Source: Amorphophallus konjac
Taxonomy: Eukaryota; Streptophyta; Magnoliopsida; Alismatales; Araceae
Length of the DNA: 64,000 bases
Direction of reading: 5' to 3'
NCBI GenBank assembly: GCA_022559845.1
Contig: CM040126.1
Span: forward strand, 124,534,886-124,598,885
A model generated the notes under the pieces. The model was not told the origin of the DNA, searched no databases, and worked only from the letters and a program-made list of their open reading frames with translations. Below are positions 11,359 to 22,330 of this stretch, one piece after another (the first letter of the stretch is position 1; every line of letters begins with the position of its first letter). The position numbers and the translations under genes were made by a program.

Positions 11359-11799
11359 GGGGTGAATACCCCAAAGACCATGTAACTTTTGAGTCAAAAA
11401 AGAATAAAAGCTAGGGCCCTGGAGATGCCTGGGGGAGTGAGAACACTCTCCCTTCCTGAGGGGGGGTGCACTTGATCAGGTTTAATCTCCAGATAGGCCA
11501 GTTCTTTGGTTAAAAAAAAAAGGTAAAGGTTAGGTGAAAGTCAAATTCGGGATTAATCCTCTAATTAGACAAGGTTACGTAATTAATTTGGGTCAAGTCC
11601 AGAAGACAAAATTGCTATAAAAATGATCTTTTACCCAATTACTATTTTTACAGATTTTTCTAAGGTAGTCGAATTTTATAGGTTCTATTTTCTAATGAAT
11701 TAAATATCAATATTTCGAAATTCAAACATTAATTCATTTTAATTCACTTTTTAATTAATAGAAGCTCAATAAAACCTAATAAATAATCGGGGTATTACA
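11359..11799 (-). mobile_element. Right piece of the older LTR split by element 1
   Basis: AT-rich sequence starting with the GGGGT duplication copy. On the minus strand it begins TGTAATACCCCG at 11799, a very common start of plant Ty3 LTRs. The adjoining bases (TATAGTGGG on the minus strand) are a weak polypurine tract. If this is a 3' LTR, its element would lie to the right on the minus strand, but no matching pol is present in the repeat region. Confidence 0.45.
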
Positions 11800-11829
11800 C
11801 CCACTATAAGGATTGATCCACCCGTCCCA

Positions 11830-12900
11830 CCGCGCTCTCCAATATCTTTTCGGCTCTTCCAGCCCGCTTCCCAATATCCTTGGCTCTTGCAGCCTGCTTC
11901 TCAGAATTCAGCCTTTACGACCTGCTTCCCAGAATTCGGCCTTCACGGCCCGCTTCCCATAATTACGGCTCCTACAGTCCGCTCCCCAATTTTGGCTCTT
12001 TTAGCCTGCTCCCCCGATTTGGCTTCCGTAGCCTGCTTCCTATAATTTCGGCTCTTGCAGCCCGCTTCCCAATATCATGGGCTCTTGCAGCCTGCTTCGC
12101 AGAATTCGGCCTTTACGGCATGCTTCCCAGAATTCGGCCTTCGAGGCCCACTTCCCATAATTGCGGCTCCTGCAGCCCGCTCCCAAATTTTGGCTCTTGT
12201 AGCCTGCTCCCCTGATTTGGCTTCCATAGCCTGCTGCCCACAATCTCGACTCTTGCAGCCCGCTTCCCAATATCTTTGACTCTTGCAGCCTACTTCTCAG
12301 AATTCGGCCTTTACGGCCTGCTTCCCAAAATTCGGCTCTTGCAGCCCGCTTCCCAACTTTGGCTCTCGCAGCCTGCTTACTTTTGGCCCTCGTGGCCTGC
12401 TACCCAACCTTGGCTCTTGCAGCCTGCTTCCCTTTGGCTTGTATAGCCTGCTTCCCACTTCTGGCTCTCGTAGCCTGCTTCCCCTTGGCTTTTATGGCCT
12501 GCTCCCCAACTTTGGCTCTTGCAGCCTGCTTACATTTGGCCCTCGTGGCCTGCTTCCCAACCTTGGCTCTTGCAGCCTGCTTCCCTTTGGCTTTTATAGC
12601 CTGCTTCCCAATTCTGGCTCTCGTAGCCTGCTTCCCCTTGGCTTTTATGGCCTGCTCGCCAACTCTGGCTCTCGTAGCCTGCTTCCCTTTGGCCTTCGTG
12701 ACCTGCTTCCCAAGTCCGGCTCTCGTAGCCTGCTTCCCAGGATTCGGCCTTCGCGGCCCGCTTCCCATAACTTCAGCTCTTGCAGCCCGCTTCCCAATTT
12801 TGGCCCTTATGGCCCGCTCCCCTAATGTCCCTTGGGTTCTATAGCCTGCTCCCCTAATACCCTTTCAGCCGTTCGTGGTCTGCTTCCCTAATACTTTTAC
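11830..12900 (+). repeat. Tandem array R1 of about 24-30-bp palindromic units
   Basis: About 36 units of the form GGCY-5 bases-RGCC followed by TGCTTCCC and a short AT-rich spacer. Examples are GGCTcttgcAGCC, GGCCtttacGGCC, GGCTctcgtAGCC and GGCCctcgtGGCC. The open frames across this array code only for monotonous Leu/Ala/Cys/Pro repeats and are not genes. Confidence 0.9.
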
Positions 12901-13439
12901 TACCACTACACTTATACGTAACAACAATATTTTCTTATGCAAAACAAACACAAAAAAATAAAAAAAATAACAAAACAGACACACAAAAAGAGGGGAAAAA
13001 CAAAAAAAAGAGAATGCATGATTGCCCTGCTTGCATGTTTGCTTAATATAGAATAATACACCTCCTTGAAATTTTCTAGGACCGCATTTCCTTGCTAAAT
13101 AAAGCTACCTTGATTTCGGATGCACGGGCGTCACGGCACGCACTCGAAGGGAACCCAATTATGGCAGGTGCACACGTCAAGGGGAAGAGTCATGGCTGAA
13201 TCGCTATGCCCAACTCACAAAATAAACCTGAGGCAACACTCCCACACTTAGCACTTAATGTGTTCAATAGCTTTCAACCATAGGGATTGCCCGAATTCCT
13301 TCTTAGCACTCTACGGAGACTTGAATTCCTGCACTCGCGTGAAAGGTAATCGTGAGGAAAAAGCTGCCTACCCCCACTGTAAAACAAAAAAAAAATAAAA
13401 AAGAGAGAGAAAGAAAAAAAATGATGCAAAAAAAGGAGA
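12901..13439. other. No gene seen
   Basis: A-rich at 12950-13010 and otherwise unique-looking sequence without a supported ORF, repeat unit or element signature. Confidence 0.5.
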
Positions 13440-13700
13440 GAAACGTGAATCCGAGTAGTCGGGAATCCCCATTGAGACACATGAGGAGACTCGCGCGAAA
13501 TGGTGAAGCGAATTACAATAAGGATGAAACCTATTAGTCAGGAATCCCCATTGAGACATATGAGGAAACTTGCATCAAACGGTGAAATCCGTAATAGAAT
13601 CACAATAAGGATGAATCTTAGTAGCCGGGAATCCCCATTGAGACATATGAGGAGACTCGCGCCGAACGGTGAAATCCGCTACCAAAATAAACAAGTGGGG
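13440..13700 (+). repeat. Three imperfect tandem copies of about 80-90 bp
   Basis: Each copy contains GGAATCCCCATTGAGACA followed by ATGAGGAGACT or a close variant and ends near AATAAGGATGAA. A short frame runs through it in each direction, with no recognisable protein. Confidence 0.75.
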
Positions 13701-14104
13701 GCTGTGTGAAGCTACCAAAAGTCGAAAGCCTGGAACTAATGTGTAGGCGCTAGAGTGATCCTCCAGTGTCACCAGGAAAACCTGCATATCCCTATGGTTA
13801 GGGCTCTTTGTTCACACATTTGTACCACCACGCCACAGAGAATTACCTCGGGTGAAGTGCGTGAATTAAGGTTATGCATGCAAGACATGCGATATCCTCT
13901 TGACGGGTGCACCACCCCTCAATTGTGCCTCATGACCCACACCGTGTCTGCGAATTATGGGCGATGTCCCTATCCCATCCCCTATAGAGGGAGCTATCAC
14001 ATACGTATATTTATGTTATGCCTGCTAATGAATGCCTGCATGCTTGAATAAAAAAAATAATAACAAATAAAAAATAAAAAAAATAATGTGTGTATACAGT
14101 AAAA
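13701..14104. other. No gene seen
   Basis: Unique-looking spacer between two arrays of the same repeat family, ending in an A-rich stretch (14045-14090). A 98-codon plus-strand frame resembles no family I know. Confidence 0.5.
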
Positions 14105-14990
14105 TCAATTTCGGCTATCGCAGCCTACTTTCCCAGCTCTGGCTCATAGAGCCCAATCTTGGCCCCCCATGGCCTACCTCTTGCCCTCGCGGCTCGTTAA
14201 TCTCCCAACTCCGGCTTCTATAGTCCGCTTCCCCGATTTGGGCTTTCACATCTTACGCCTTAATTTCGGCTCTTGCAGCCCGCTTCCCAACAACTTTGGC
14301 TCTTGTAGCCTGCTTACCTCGGCCCCCATGGCCCGCTTTCCAAATTCTGGCCTTCACGGCCTGCTTCCAGAATTCGGCCTTCACGGCCCGCTGCCCACAA
14401 TTTCGGCCTTCACGGCCCTCTTCCCAACTTTATCTCTTGTAGCCTGCTTACCTCGGCCCCCATGGCCCGCTTTCCCAATTCTGGCCTTCACGGCCTGCTT
14501 CCCAGAATTCAGCCTTCACGGCCCACTGCCCATAATTTCGGCCTTCACGGCCCGCTTCCCAACTTTGGCTCTTGTAGCCTGCTTACCTCGGCCCCCATGG
14601 CCTGCTTTCCTAATTCTGGTTCTCGCAGCCTGCTTCCCAGAATTCGGCCTTCACGGCCCGCTTCCCATAATTTCGGCTCTTGCAGCCCACCTCCCAATAT
14701 CTTTTGCTCTTACAACCTGCTTCCCAGAATTCGGCTCTCATAGCCTGCTTCCCAGAATTTGGCCTTCACGGCGCACTTCCCATAATTTCAGCTCTTGCAA
14801 CCCGCTTCCCAATATCCTTGACTTTCATAAGCTGCTCCCCCAATTCGGCCTCTGCGGCCCGCTTCCCGACTTTGGCTCTTCTGGCCTACTTCCCTTCGGC
14901 TCTCACAGCCCACTTTCCCAATTTTAGCTCTGGCAGCCTGCTCCCCAAATTTCGGCTTTCGCAGCCCGCTTTCCTGATTTGGGGACACTA
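14105..14990 (+). repeat. Second array of the R1 palindromic family
   Basis: About 30 units of the R1 type (GGCCttcacGGCC, GGCCcccatGGCC, GGCTcttgtAGCC and similar). Between about 14280 and 14690 they form a higher-order pattern in which several units repeat together three times. Frames through the array are not genes. Confidence 0.9.
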
Positions 14991-15129
14991 AATAATTTCT
15001 CACCCCATATTTACGTGCAGGAGAATATAGAAGAGGAGAAAAGAGAAGAGAAGGTGAGAATAAGGAAAGAAGAAAAGGAAACACTCTTGAAGTGCTCCAA
15101 TGGCACAGTAGCCTGCAAGCCCTCCAGCG

Positions 15130-15835
15130 GCACACTACTAGGTGCCCTCAGCGGCACACTCATTGTAAAACCTCCAGCGGCACGCCCTTCTACCGCTCCA
15201 ACGTCAGCTCCCGGCGCCCCGTCGGCATTGACGAAGAGAAAAAGAGATCAACAAACCATGTCAGCGCCCGGCCCTGTCGGCATTGACGAAGAGAAAAAGA
15301 GATCAACAAACCATGTCAGCGCCCGGCACCCTGTCGGCACTGACGAAGAGACAAAGAGACCAACACACTGCTTCAGTTCCCGACACCCTGTTGGCACTGA
15401 TGAAGAGACCAACATACTGCTTCAGTTCCCGGCACCCCATCGGCACTGATGAAGAGACGAAGAGACCAACATACTGCTTCAGTCCCCATCATCCCATCGG
15501 CACCGATGAAGAGACAAAGAGACCAACACACTGCTTCAGTTCCCGACACCCCGTCGGCACTGATGAAGAGACCAACATACTGCTTCAGTTCCCGGCACCC
15601 CGTCGGCACTGATGAAGAGACTAAGAGACCAACATACTGCCTCAGTTCCCGGCACCCCGTCGGCACTGATGAAGAGACAAAGAGACCAACATGACATGTC
15701 AGCCCCCGACACCTCGTCGGCACTGACGAAGAGAAGAGGAGACCAACAAGCTACGCCAGCTCCCAACACCCCGTCAGCATCGACGAAGAGAAAAGAGACA
15801 AGTACACCCACGAGCACCGCCCGGCTCATCCTTCG
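15130..15835 (+). repeat. Tandem array R2, units of about 45-60 bp
   Basis: Roughly a dozen copies of a unit containing CCGTCGGCACTGATGAAGAG then GAGACCAACATACTGCTTCA and CAGTTCCCGGCAC. Copies differ by a small internal indel (with or without ACAAAGAG), which shifts the length. All three frames of both strands are partly open because the unit lacks stops; not a gene. Confidence 0.85.
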
Positions 15836-15848
15836 CCTGCGCTACCCG

Positions 15849-15875
15849 AGGGTGGGGGGCATTTGTGGACATGCA
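15849..15875 (+). other. Polypurine-tract-like junction with a possible LTR start
   Basis: AGGGTGGGGGGCATT is followed by TGTGGACATGC at 15864, as at the junction of internal region and 3' LTR in plus-strand Tat/Ogre-type elements. I could not find a matching second LTR or a primer site in the window. Confidence 0.35.
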
Positions 15876-16114
15876 AAATTGCACTCCCGTACGCCCCAAC
15901 TAGTCCAGCATTAACAACAATGTCAACTGAAGAGACTACATGGAAGAGGGCCATCCGGACTCCCCGAACGCACATACACTGCCGTGGAGCTATCTCCGGG
16001 GTCACGACAGTGAAGAGAACTCAACCCTCAACAGCCCCACAATCCATGGGCCTCGAAGAAAATCAAATAAGCCATAACTCGCGCTCACAACGGGCTCATA
16101 ACTGCCCATTTAGG

Positions 16115-16670
16115 CCTTCAGCGGCACGCCCTTTGGGCCCTTCAATGGCACACCCCTTTGGCCCCTCAGCAGTACCCCCTTTGGCCCTTCAGCGGTACGC
16201 CCCTAGGCCCTTCAGAGGCACACCCCATGTGCCTTCAACAGCACGCCCCATGTGCCTTCAACGGCACTCTATTTTAAGCCTTCAACGGCACACTATCTCG
16301 GGCCTTCAACGGCACACTATTTCGGGCCTTCAACGGCACAGTATCTCAGGCCTTCAACGGCACACTATTTTAAGCCCTCAACGGCACACTATTTTAAGCC
16401 TTCAACGGCACACTATTTCGGGCCTTCAACGGCACACTATCTCAGGCCTTCAACGGCACACTATTTTAAGCCTTTAGAGGCACACTTTTCAAGCCTTCAA
16501 CGACACACTATTTCAAGCCTTCAGCGGCACATTTTTCAAGCCTTCAATGGCACATTATTTCAAGCCTTCAGCGGCACACTTCTTGGGTCTTCCAGTAGCA
16601 CACTTGTGAAGGCCTTCAGCGACACACCTGTGAGGCTCTCCAGCGGCACGCCTACCTTAGCCCCAGTGGC
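16115..16670 (+). repeat. Tandem array R3, units of about 24 bp
   Basis: About 22 units of GCCTTCAACGGCACACTATT with variants (CGGG, TAAG, CAGG or CAAG at the joint). Towards 16600 the units become divergent and longer. Each unit carries a weak GCC-6 bases-GGC palindrome. Confidence 0.85.
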
Positions 16671-16812
16671 ACAACATTCATCGCATCCACGCCGGTCAAC
16701 GCTCGTATCCCTTGGCGTGCAGCGAAGGCATGGCAGGCCCATACCTGCACCTTGCTGGGCTGCCCTCGCCCCACCTACTCCCGTCCTCGACATTCGTCGA
16801 CTTGACCAGGGG

Positions 16813-16820
16813 TATAAGAA
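16813..16820 (+). promoter_or_regulatory. TATA-like box downstream of R3
   Basis: GGGGTATAAGAACCCC lies about 950 bases into the possible LTR that starts at 15864, the kind of site expected for an LTR promoter. Tentative, because the LTR itself is unproven. Confidence 0.3.
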
Positions 16821-17500
16821 CCCCTTGCTCCGACAAGTAAAAAAAGGAGGAAGGGAGACGAAAGGGACACACCAGGGAACACACAGAAAGAAGAGACGAA
16901 GAGAGGCGGGGACACCTATAGGCAAGAGAGGAAGAGAAGAAGAAGGGCTCCGGCGTGAGTCCCCTCCGACAACCACGGGGCAGAAGAGAGAGTAAGAGAG
17001 AGAGGGAGCTTGATGTAGCAGGGGAGAGTGGGGGAAAGAGCAGTGGGTTGTCGCCCCTGCTTCGATCTCCAACACTTTCTCCCTTTTTCTTTCCTTCTTC
17101 TTCTTCCCCCGTTCTTTATTCTTCGGTTGTCTCTCTTGCTCGCAGTCTTAGCTCGAGCATGCTTCACAATGTATTTGACCGGCCATGGTCATTTCCTTTC
17201 TTTTATGAATGAAAGTCGCCCTCCTTGGGCTCTCTATTGCTTCCGTTGGTTTGCGCCACCGTGTTCTTGACTGTCCATTTCTTTTCCCTTCTCCGACGTT
17301 TGCTTTGAGTCTTTGCGTCGATGGTTTCTTCCGGATGCCGCACCAGCTTGAGTGGTCTGGGGCCACGAATCTCCCCCTGCAAGGCCCAATGCCTTCATCC
17401 GTGCTAGCCCCTTGGGCCATTCCCCCCTCCTGTCGAGGTTTTCTGTGGGTTTGATCAACCTAGTAGCCATGCCCCTGCCAACCCTTTTGGAGCCTTGCCC
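16821..17500. other. No gene seen
   Basis: Purine-rich then pyrimidine-rich stretches (16840-17130), followed by unique-looking sequence. Overlapping frames on both strands have no family resemblance and read like by-products of the skewed base composition. Confidence 0.5.
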
Positions 17501-17760
17501 GGTGCACTTGCACCCTCCCTCAGCGGCACACCCATTTGGGGTTTCAGCGGCACACCCCTAGTCTCCCTTCAGCGACACACTTGCCGTTTGACCCTGGCCG
17601 GCATACCCCCATAAACCTCTAGCGGTACACCCCTCCCTGGTGCCTTCAGCGGCACAGCTAATCTCTCTAGCCCGGTACGCCTCCCAAACGCCTTGTGCTC
17701 ATCCCTGGCCGGCACGCCCTGACTAAACCCCCCCGGTAGACCCTATCCAGTCTTAGAGGC
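17500..17760 (+). repeat. Degenerate copies of an R3-like GGCACACCC repeat
   Basis: Repeated CAGCGGCACACCC and CCGGCACGCC motifs at irregular 25-40-bp spacing, related to the R3 unit. Confidence 0.6.
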
Positions 17761-18165
17761 GTCTCCCACTCATCATTTCTTCCGGGCTTTCCAAATTTTT
17801 ATAAAATATATCGTCGCCCCTGGCACGCACCTCCAGTTGTCGGGTTCCGCCACTCCATGTGGGCACGTTCCCTTTATCTCCCTTACGCTCGGGTCAAGGG
17901 GAGATGCTGTCGAATTTTTGGTAGAAATGATAATAATATGTTTAAAAGATAAAAGAAACCACGAACGAATGAAACGCTCGGCGATAAAACATTCTAACCG
18001 AAATGAGGTACTGCGGGCAACGTGAGAGAAATCGGATTAAATGACGATGTGATGAATTAAATGCTCAATCTGTAAGGAAGAGGTCGGGGGAAGAGGGAGA
18101 AAAGATTTGTATAAACCAATATAAAGACCAAAGAAAAGAAGAAAAGAAAAGCCTTAAAATAAGTA
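17761..18165. other. No gene seen
   Basis: The sequence changes from GC-rich to A-rich, with no supported ORF or repeat unit. Confidence 0.5.
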
Positions 18166-18169
18166 AAGG

Positions 18170-18835
18170 AGGAGTGGGCCTTCGCCGTCACGCCTATTCC
18201 AGCTTTCGCCGGTACACCTTGTCAACCCTCCACGACACACTCCCTTACCTCCTTGAACCCCCCAGCGACACGCTTGGCATGCCTTTCCTCGATAACCCGG
18301 TGCCTTTGTGCACCGACCCTGGCCTAGCCCGGTACATGTGTGCACGGACCTCATTCTCCACTCGCATAGTCCTCGTGACTTGCACTGGCTCTGGGCCCAG
18401 GGCTGCACCGACTACAGCGCCCCGCGGGCCGTATGGACTTCGCCCCACGGGCCGTACAGACTTCGCCCCGTAGGCCGTATAGACTTGGCAGGCCGTACAG
18501 ACTTCGCCCCGCAGGCCGTATAGACTTTGCCCCACAGGCCGTACAGACTTTGCCCCTCTATAGCCCAAGGCTGCACCGACTTCAGCCCGCAGGTTGCACC
18601 GACCTACTGACGGCCTAGACCTGCACCGACTTACCTTCGGCCTTGGCACACCCTGCATCGACCCATCCCAATCTCTATCCGGCGCACTCTTTGATACCCT
18701 CGCCGGCATGCCTTCAGCCACACTTGCCCGGCGCACTCTCTATGCCGCCTTCACCGGCACGCTACCTACGACCTTCACCGGCACGCTCCTTCAGTCCCCT
18801 TTTGGCCCTTCAGCGGTCCACTCCCCCCCAGAAGT
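18170..18835 (+). repeat. Mixed array R4 with GTAYAGACTT and TGCACCGAC motifs
   Basis: At 18425-18560 about six units of roughly 23 bp read GGCCGTACAGACTTCGCCCC or a close variant. Around them are repeated TGCACCGACTT and TGCACCGACC motifs and CCGGCACGC/CCGGCGCAC motifs. No gene. Confidence 0.75.
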
Positions 18836-18837
18836 AC

Positions 18838-19060
18838 GTGTGTAATATATAATATATAATAATAATAATAATAGTGATAAATCAATAAAAATTATGATGA
18901 CTAAATAAATTTGGATATATATATATAACAAACAAAAATTATGAAATAATAATAATAATGGTGAGAGAAATTTCTAATAATAATAATAATAAACAACATG
19001 GATAAATCATTCAGGAAAAATACACAAAAGAGAAATAAGCCATAAAAAGAATGCATGTAT
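18838..19060. repeat. AT-rich microsatellite-like stretch
   Basis: Runs of AAT and AT (18845-18990), otherwise featureless. Confidence 0.7.
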
Positions 19061-19279
19061 ATAATTAGGAGCCCAGATAAAAGAAATGATAAAGTCTATA
19101 TTGCAGCATGTCTCTCCTGTGACATGGCGCTGAAGGGAACAACAATGCTGCCCCTGCAGGTCAGGCCCGAGTCACGGCGATTGCCTCAACACGGCCACGA
19201 CCTGACCTTGCCTCGGGCCGATATTCTGATTAAACCAGACTCGTTTCTTGGGCCGGATCCCTTCCGAGCCACTACTAAA

Positions 19280-20430
19280 ATTGCCGCACGTTCGGCAGAC
19301 ATTTGAAAGGGTTCACCTCGATTTCCGCCACATTTCTATTACGGACCGGTGTCCGAACATGAAAAGGTCCATGCGTGACCGATATGGCTGACGGTTCCCG
19401 TCCCGAAATGCTCGTAACCCTGCATTGCTCTGGGCCAATAGCCTGTCGAATCGGATTCATCCTAATGGGATTTGTTCTCGCTCTTTCATTGAAGTTGCCG
19501 TGAACTCGGCATACTTTTTTACGGGGTTGCTTCTATCTACGTCGTACCTTCAATATGGACACTTGTCCGAATATCAAGTGGTCCGCAAGTGACCGACAGA
19601 AATCGAAATAGAACGGGACGGCTCCCGTTATCCCTGGACCCTACACATGGGAATATCAATAAGGCCTTCGTGGGCTATGCTGGGACCTCGGGTCCGTCCC
19701 GATTATGGTCACTATCTGACCCATATCCTCGGCCTATAGCCCGCTCCCTTTGAACACGTTTTCGATTTTGGAATCTAGTCCCAGGACTATTCCTCGCTGC
19801 CCTCCGGCACCGAGAACATTAATGATGCCCACACAATCCCCGTTTGGACCGCGGGAGGCACCCCCGGCATGGTCCTGACTCGATCTTGCACCAGGCCAAC
19901 AAACTCATTGGTTTCCTGCTACACTAACCGAGATTTAACCGAATGTTTTCAGAGTCTCGGAATAATATGTTTGCCGTGTCCCGGCATACATATGTTCTAG
20001 GTCCTTCTGCGACGATTACGATATTCTCAAGCCGGACACCCGTCCGAATATTAAACGGTCTCCCGAATGACCGACACGTTTCGAACGTCCGCTTCCCTAG
20101 ACATAGGGCTTTTCAGCCTATTCAAGGGATATTCCCTCGTTGCCCCTTGGCATCAGAAATATTAATGCAACTCATGCAAGTCTTGTTTCGACCGCGGGGG
20201 GCCCACCGCAGTATGGTCGCAGCTTGCTCTTGCACCGGGCCAACAGATTTACTGGTTTTTGACCTCTCCAACCGAGGCTTAGCCGAATGTCTTCCGTTCC
20301 TCTGAACAATAAATTTGCCATATCCTGGCATACATATGCTCCAATTTTCCCGTGACGATCGCGCTTTTCTCGAGCCGGATATTTGTCCGAACATTAAATG
20401 GTCAGTACACGACCGACGTGATCTTGAATG
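19280..20430 (+). repeat. R5: four copies of a module of about 100 bases with three palindromes
   Basis: Copies start near 19281, 19495, 19971 and 20315. Each has TGCCR-5 or 6 bases-YGGCA, about 55-60 bases later GGAC...GTCC followed by GAA, then GGTC-7 or 8 bases-GACC followed by GA. The distance from the first to the third palindrome is 85 or 86 bases in all four copies. A fifth partial copy of the first palindrome is at 21877-21894. Sequence between modules is unrelated or degenerate. Confidence 0.85.
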
Positions 20431-20523
20431 GTTTTTTTTTCTTCTCGCCCTCGCGCGAGGATTTCAATATCTCGTAATAGACCTTTCATGCAATTAATTC
20501 CCTTGCCATGAGGCCCTGAATCC

Positions 20524-20700
20524 TGGCGATTAATCAAGGGTGTTCCCTCGTATAGGGGATGTAAATGACGCCGTGACCTTTATGGCGCGGCGGGTTTTGG
20601 TCCCGACACGAACTACACAATCGTCTGACGAAGTCAGATCGAGCGCACCATGGGCTCTTCGGGGCCCGAATAAATTGTCACTTTGTGACTGGCACGCCCA
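20524..20700 (+). repeat. R6 repeat, copy a
   Basis: Paired with 22331-22490. Both contain GGCGATTAATCAAGGG, a CCCTC...GGG palindrome, TCCCGACACGAACT, a CTGAC-3 bases-GTCAG palindrome (20624-20638 here) and GTCAC-3 bases-GTGAC (20677-20689), then TGGCACGCC. Confidence 0.8.
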
Positions 20701-20754
20701 CACACTTAATAGATGAATCAACCATTCTCGAATAGACGAGCATAATAAACGAAT

Positions 20755-21000
20755 GAAATGTGCATCCACAGGACCCTGCATCGACTCCCTCTCTAGCCTT
20801 GCACCGACTTTTCCACCGCATCCAACCTGCACCGACCCTAATGCTGCACTACCTCTAGCTTGCCCTGCATCGACCACCTCGCATCGACCTCCCTCATACC
20901 TGTAACCTTGCACCGACCCCATCTCTCCTCCTCTCAACCTTGCATCGCCCCCCTGTCGTCGGTGCATACCCTGCACCGATTTTACCTCCTTTACACCCCC
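20755..21000 (+). repeat. R7: irregular repeats of TGCACCGAC / TGCATCGAC
   Basis: About ten copies of a TGCAYCGAC core at 20-35-base spacing. One copy (near 20830) reads GCACCGACCCTAAT, identical over 14 bases to the LTR terminus of element 5 on the minus strand. Confidence 0.6.
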
Positions 21001-21169
21001 TGCACTCTCATTTACTCACGTAACACACAACTTATCCATGCAAACATAATATACTTAATGCATAAAACAACGTCATGCGAATAAATACATGCACACCCCT
21101 TAATCCGTCCACTAAACATTAAGCACCATTAACGCTAACGCATGCATCTCATCTCAATCACGTCCAACC

Positions 21170-21715
21170 CCATGCATCCAATATTTGTAAATGTATAAAA
21201 GGGGGAAATGAATAATAAAATAAATAATACACTCCCACTCTAAATGAGAAAATAAGGAATGATGTCTAAATAAATAAATAAATAAGATAAACAAACGAAA
21301 GATGATATAGATAAAAAAAGGGGGAAATAAAAAAATGGCTAGAATACAAATATAAATAATAAACAAATAATAATAATAATAAAAGAAGATAGAACCATGC
21401 TAGCCATATAATGGCTGAATAAAGGATAAAAAAATAAACAATAATAAATAAGCAAAGAGAATAAAAAAATGGTAACTGAATAAAAGGAATGATAAATAAA
21501 TAATAATCAAACAAAGGGCAATAAAGAAAAGAAAATATATACATGCAATGTGAAAATAAACAAATAAACAATACAAAGGGGAATAACATAAATGAAATGA
21601 GAACAAAGAATTAAAAGAAGAGGCGCATTCATGCATCTAAAAATAATAACAAGAATAAACAACAAACAATGAACACGATTGTACTCGCCTCGGCTCTCTC
21701 ACCTCCTCTAGACCC
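21170..21715. other. AT-rich low-complexity stretch
   Basis: AATAA- and AATAAA-rich. Long minus-strand frames here encode only Tyr/Phe/Leu/Ile-rich protein dictated by composition. No gene. Confidence 0.7.
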
Positions 21716-21876
21716 GAGTATGGGGAATATTAATGGAGCCTGACAAGTCGTGCCTGGACCCCGGGATTCATACCATTATGGTCATGGCATAGCTTCAGTC
21801 TGGGCCAATAATCCGCTATCTTTAATTTGTTCCGACCAGGTTTCAACCGCATTCTCTCGTTTCTTGAACAATAAGT

Positions 21877-21894
21877 TTGCCGTATCCCGGCATA
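21877..21894 (+). repeat. Fifth, partial R5 copy
   Basis: TTGCCGTATCCCGGCATA matches the first palindrome of the R5 module. Downstream sequence (CCGACATTACACGAG) departs from the module. Confidence 0.6.
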
Positions 21895-22330
21895 CATTGT
21901 CCCGACATTACACGAGTCTGCCCGAACACGGTCATGCCAGGTCCACCTCATGGGTCCATATGTGTGCACCGTAATGCCATGCGTAGCCTCAAAATAAAAA
22001 GGCCCCGATAACTCTCGAAGCCAGAGAGACGTTGCCGAAATCTCTTTTAAAATTATGAATAAATGATAAAATAAGTAATAAACAATAAAACTAAACACTA
22101 TTATCTTGTATGCTTGCATGAGCCACTTTTTCGGTATATCAAATAGTGATTAGTGGAAAGCCAGGTTAGGCTCGGCCAGAAGCTTTCAATATGCGTGATG
22201 ATGGTCTTCGGACTTGAAGCTCTCCGCTTTGTACCGGAAGTCGGTTTAATGAATAAATACTACCATGCTGTGTGCTTACATGCAATTACATCTTCCATGT
22301 ATTCTACGGGCCCCATGGTCCTTCTATTTT

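Noticed and set aside
11364..11799. AT-rich segment as a promoter region of a host gene
   Set aside because: It ends in an LTR-like TGTAATACCCC terminus on the minus strand and has no adjoining gene.
12283..12844. Long plus-strand frames of 160-180 codons with repetitive Leu/Ala/Cys/Pro protein
   Set aside because: They are produced by the R1 tandem repeat, occur in more than one frame at once, and have no family resemblance.
14169..14991. 252-codon plus-strand frame
   Set aside because: Translation of the second R1 array; unit lengths and lack of stops explain it.
15092..15914. Overlapping frames on both strands with repeated RDQHTASVPDTPSAL-like text
   Set aside because: The R2 unit lacks stops in several frames; both strands are open at the same place, which is typical of satellite DNA, not of a gene.
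15130..16670. Regularly spaced repeats considered as a CRISPR array
   Set aside because: Units are tandem with no unique spacers of constant length, and the context is a plant genome.
21266..21636. Minus-strand frames encoding very hydrophobic protein
   Set aside because: The AT-rich low-complexity sequence forces Tyr/Phe/Leu/Ile codons; not a membrane protein gene.
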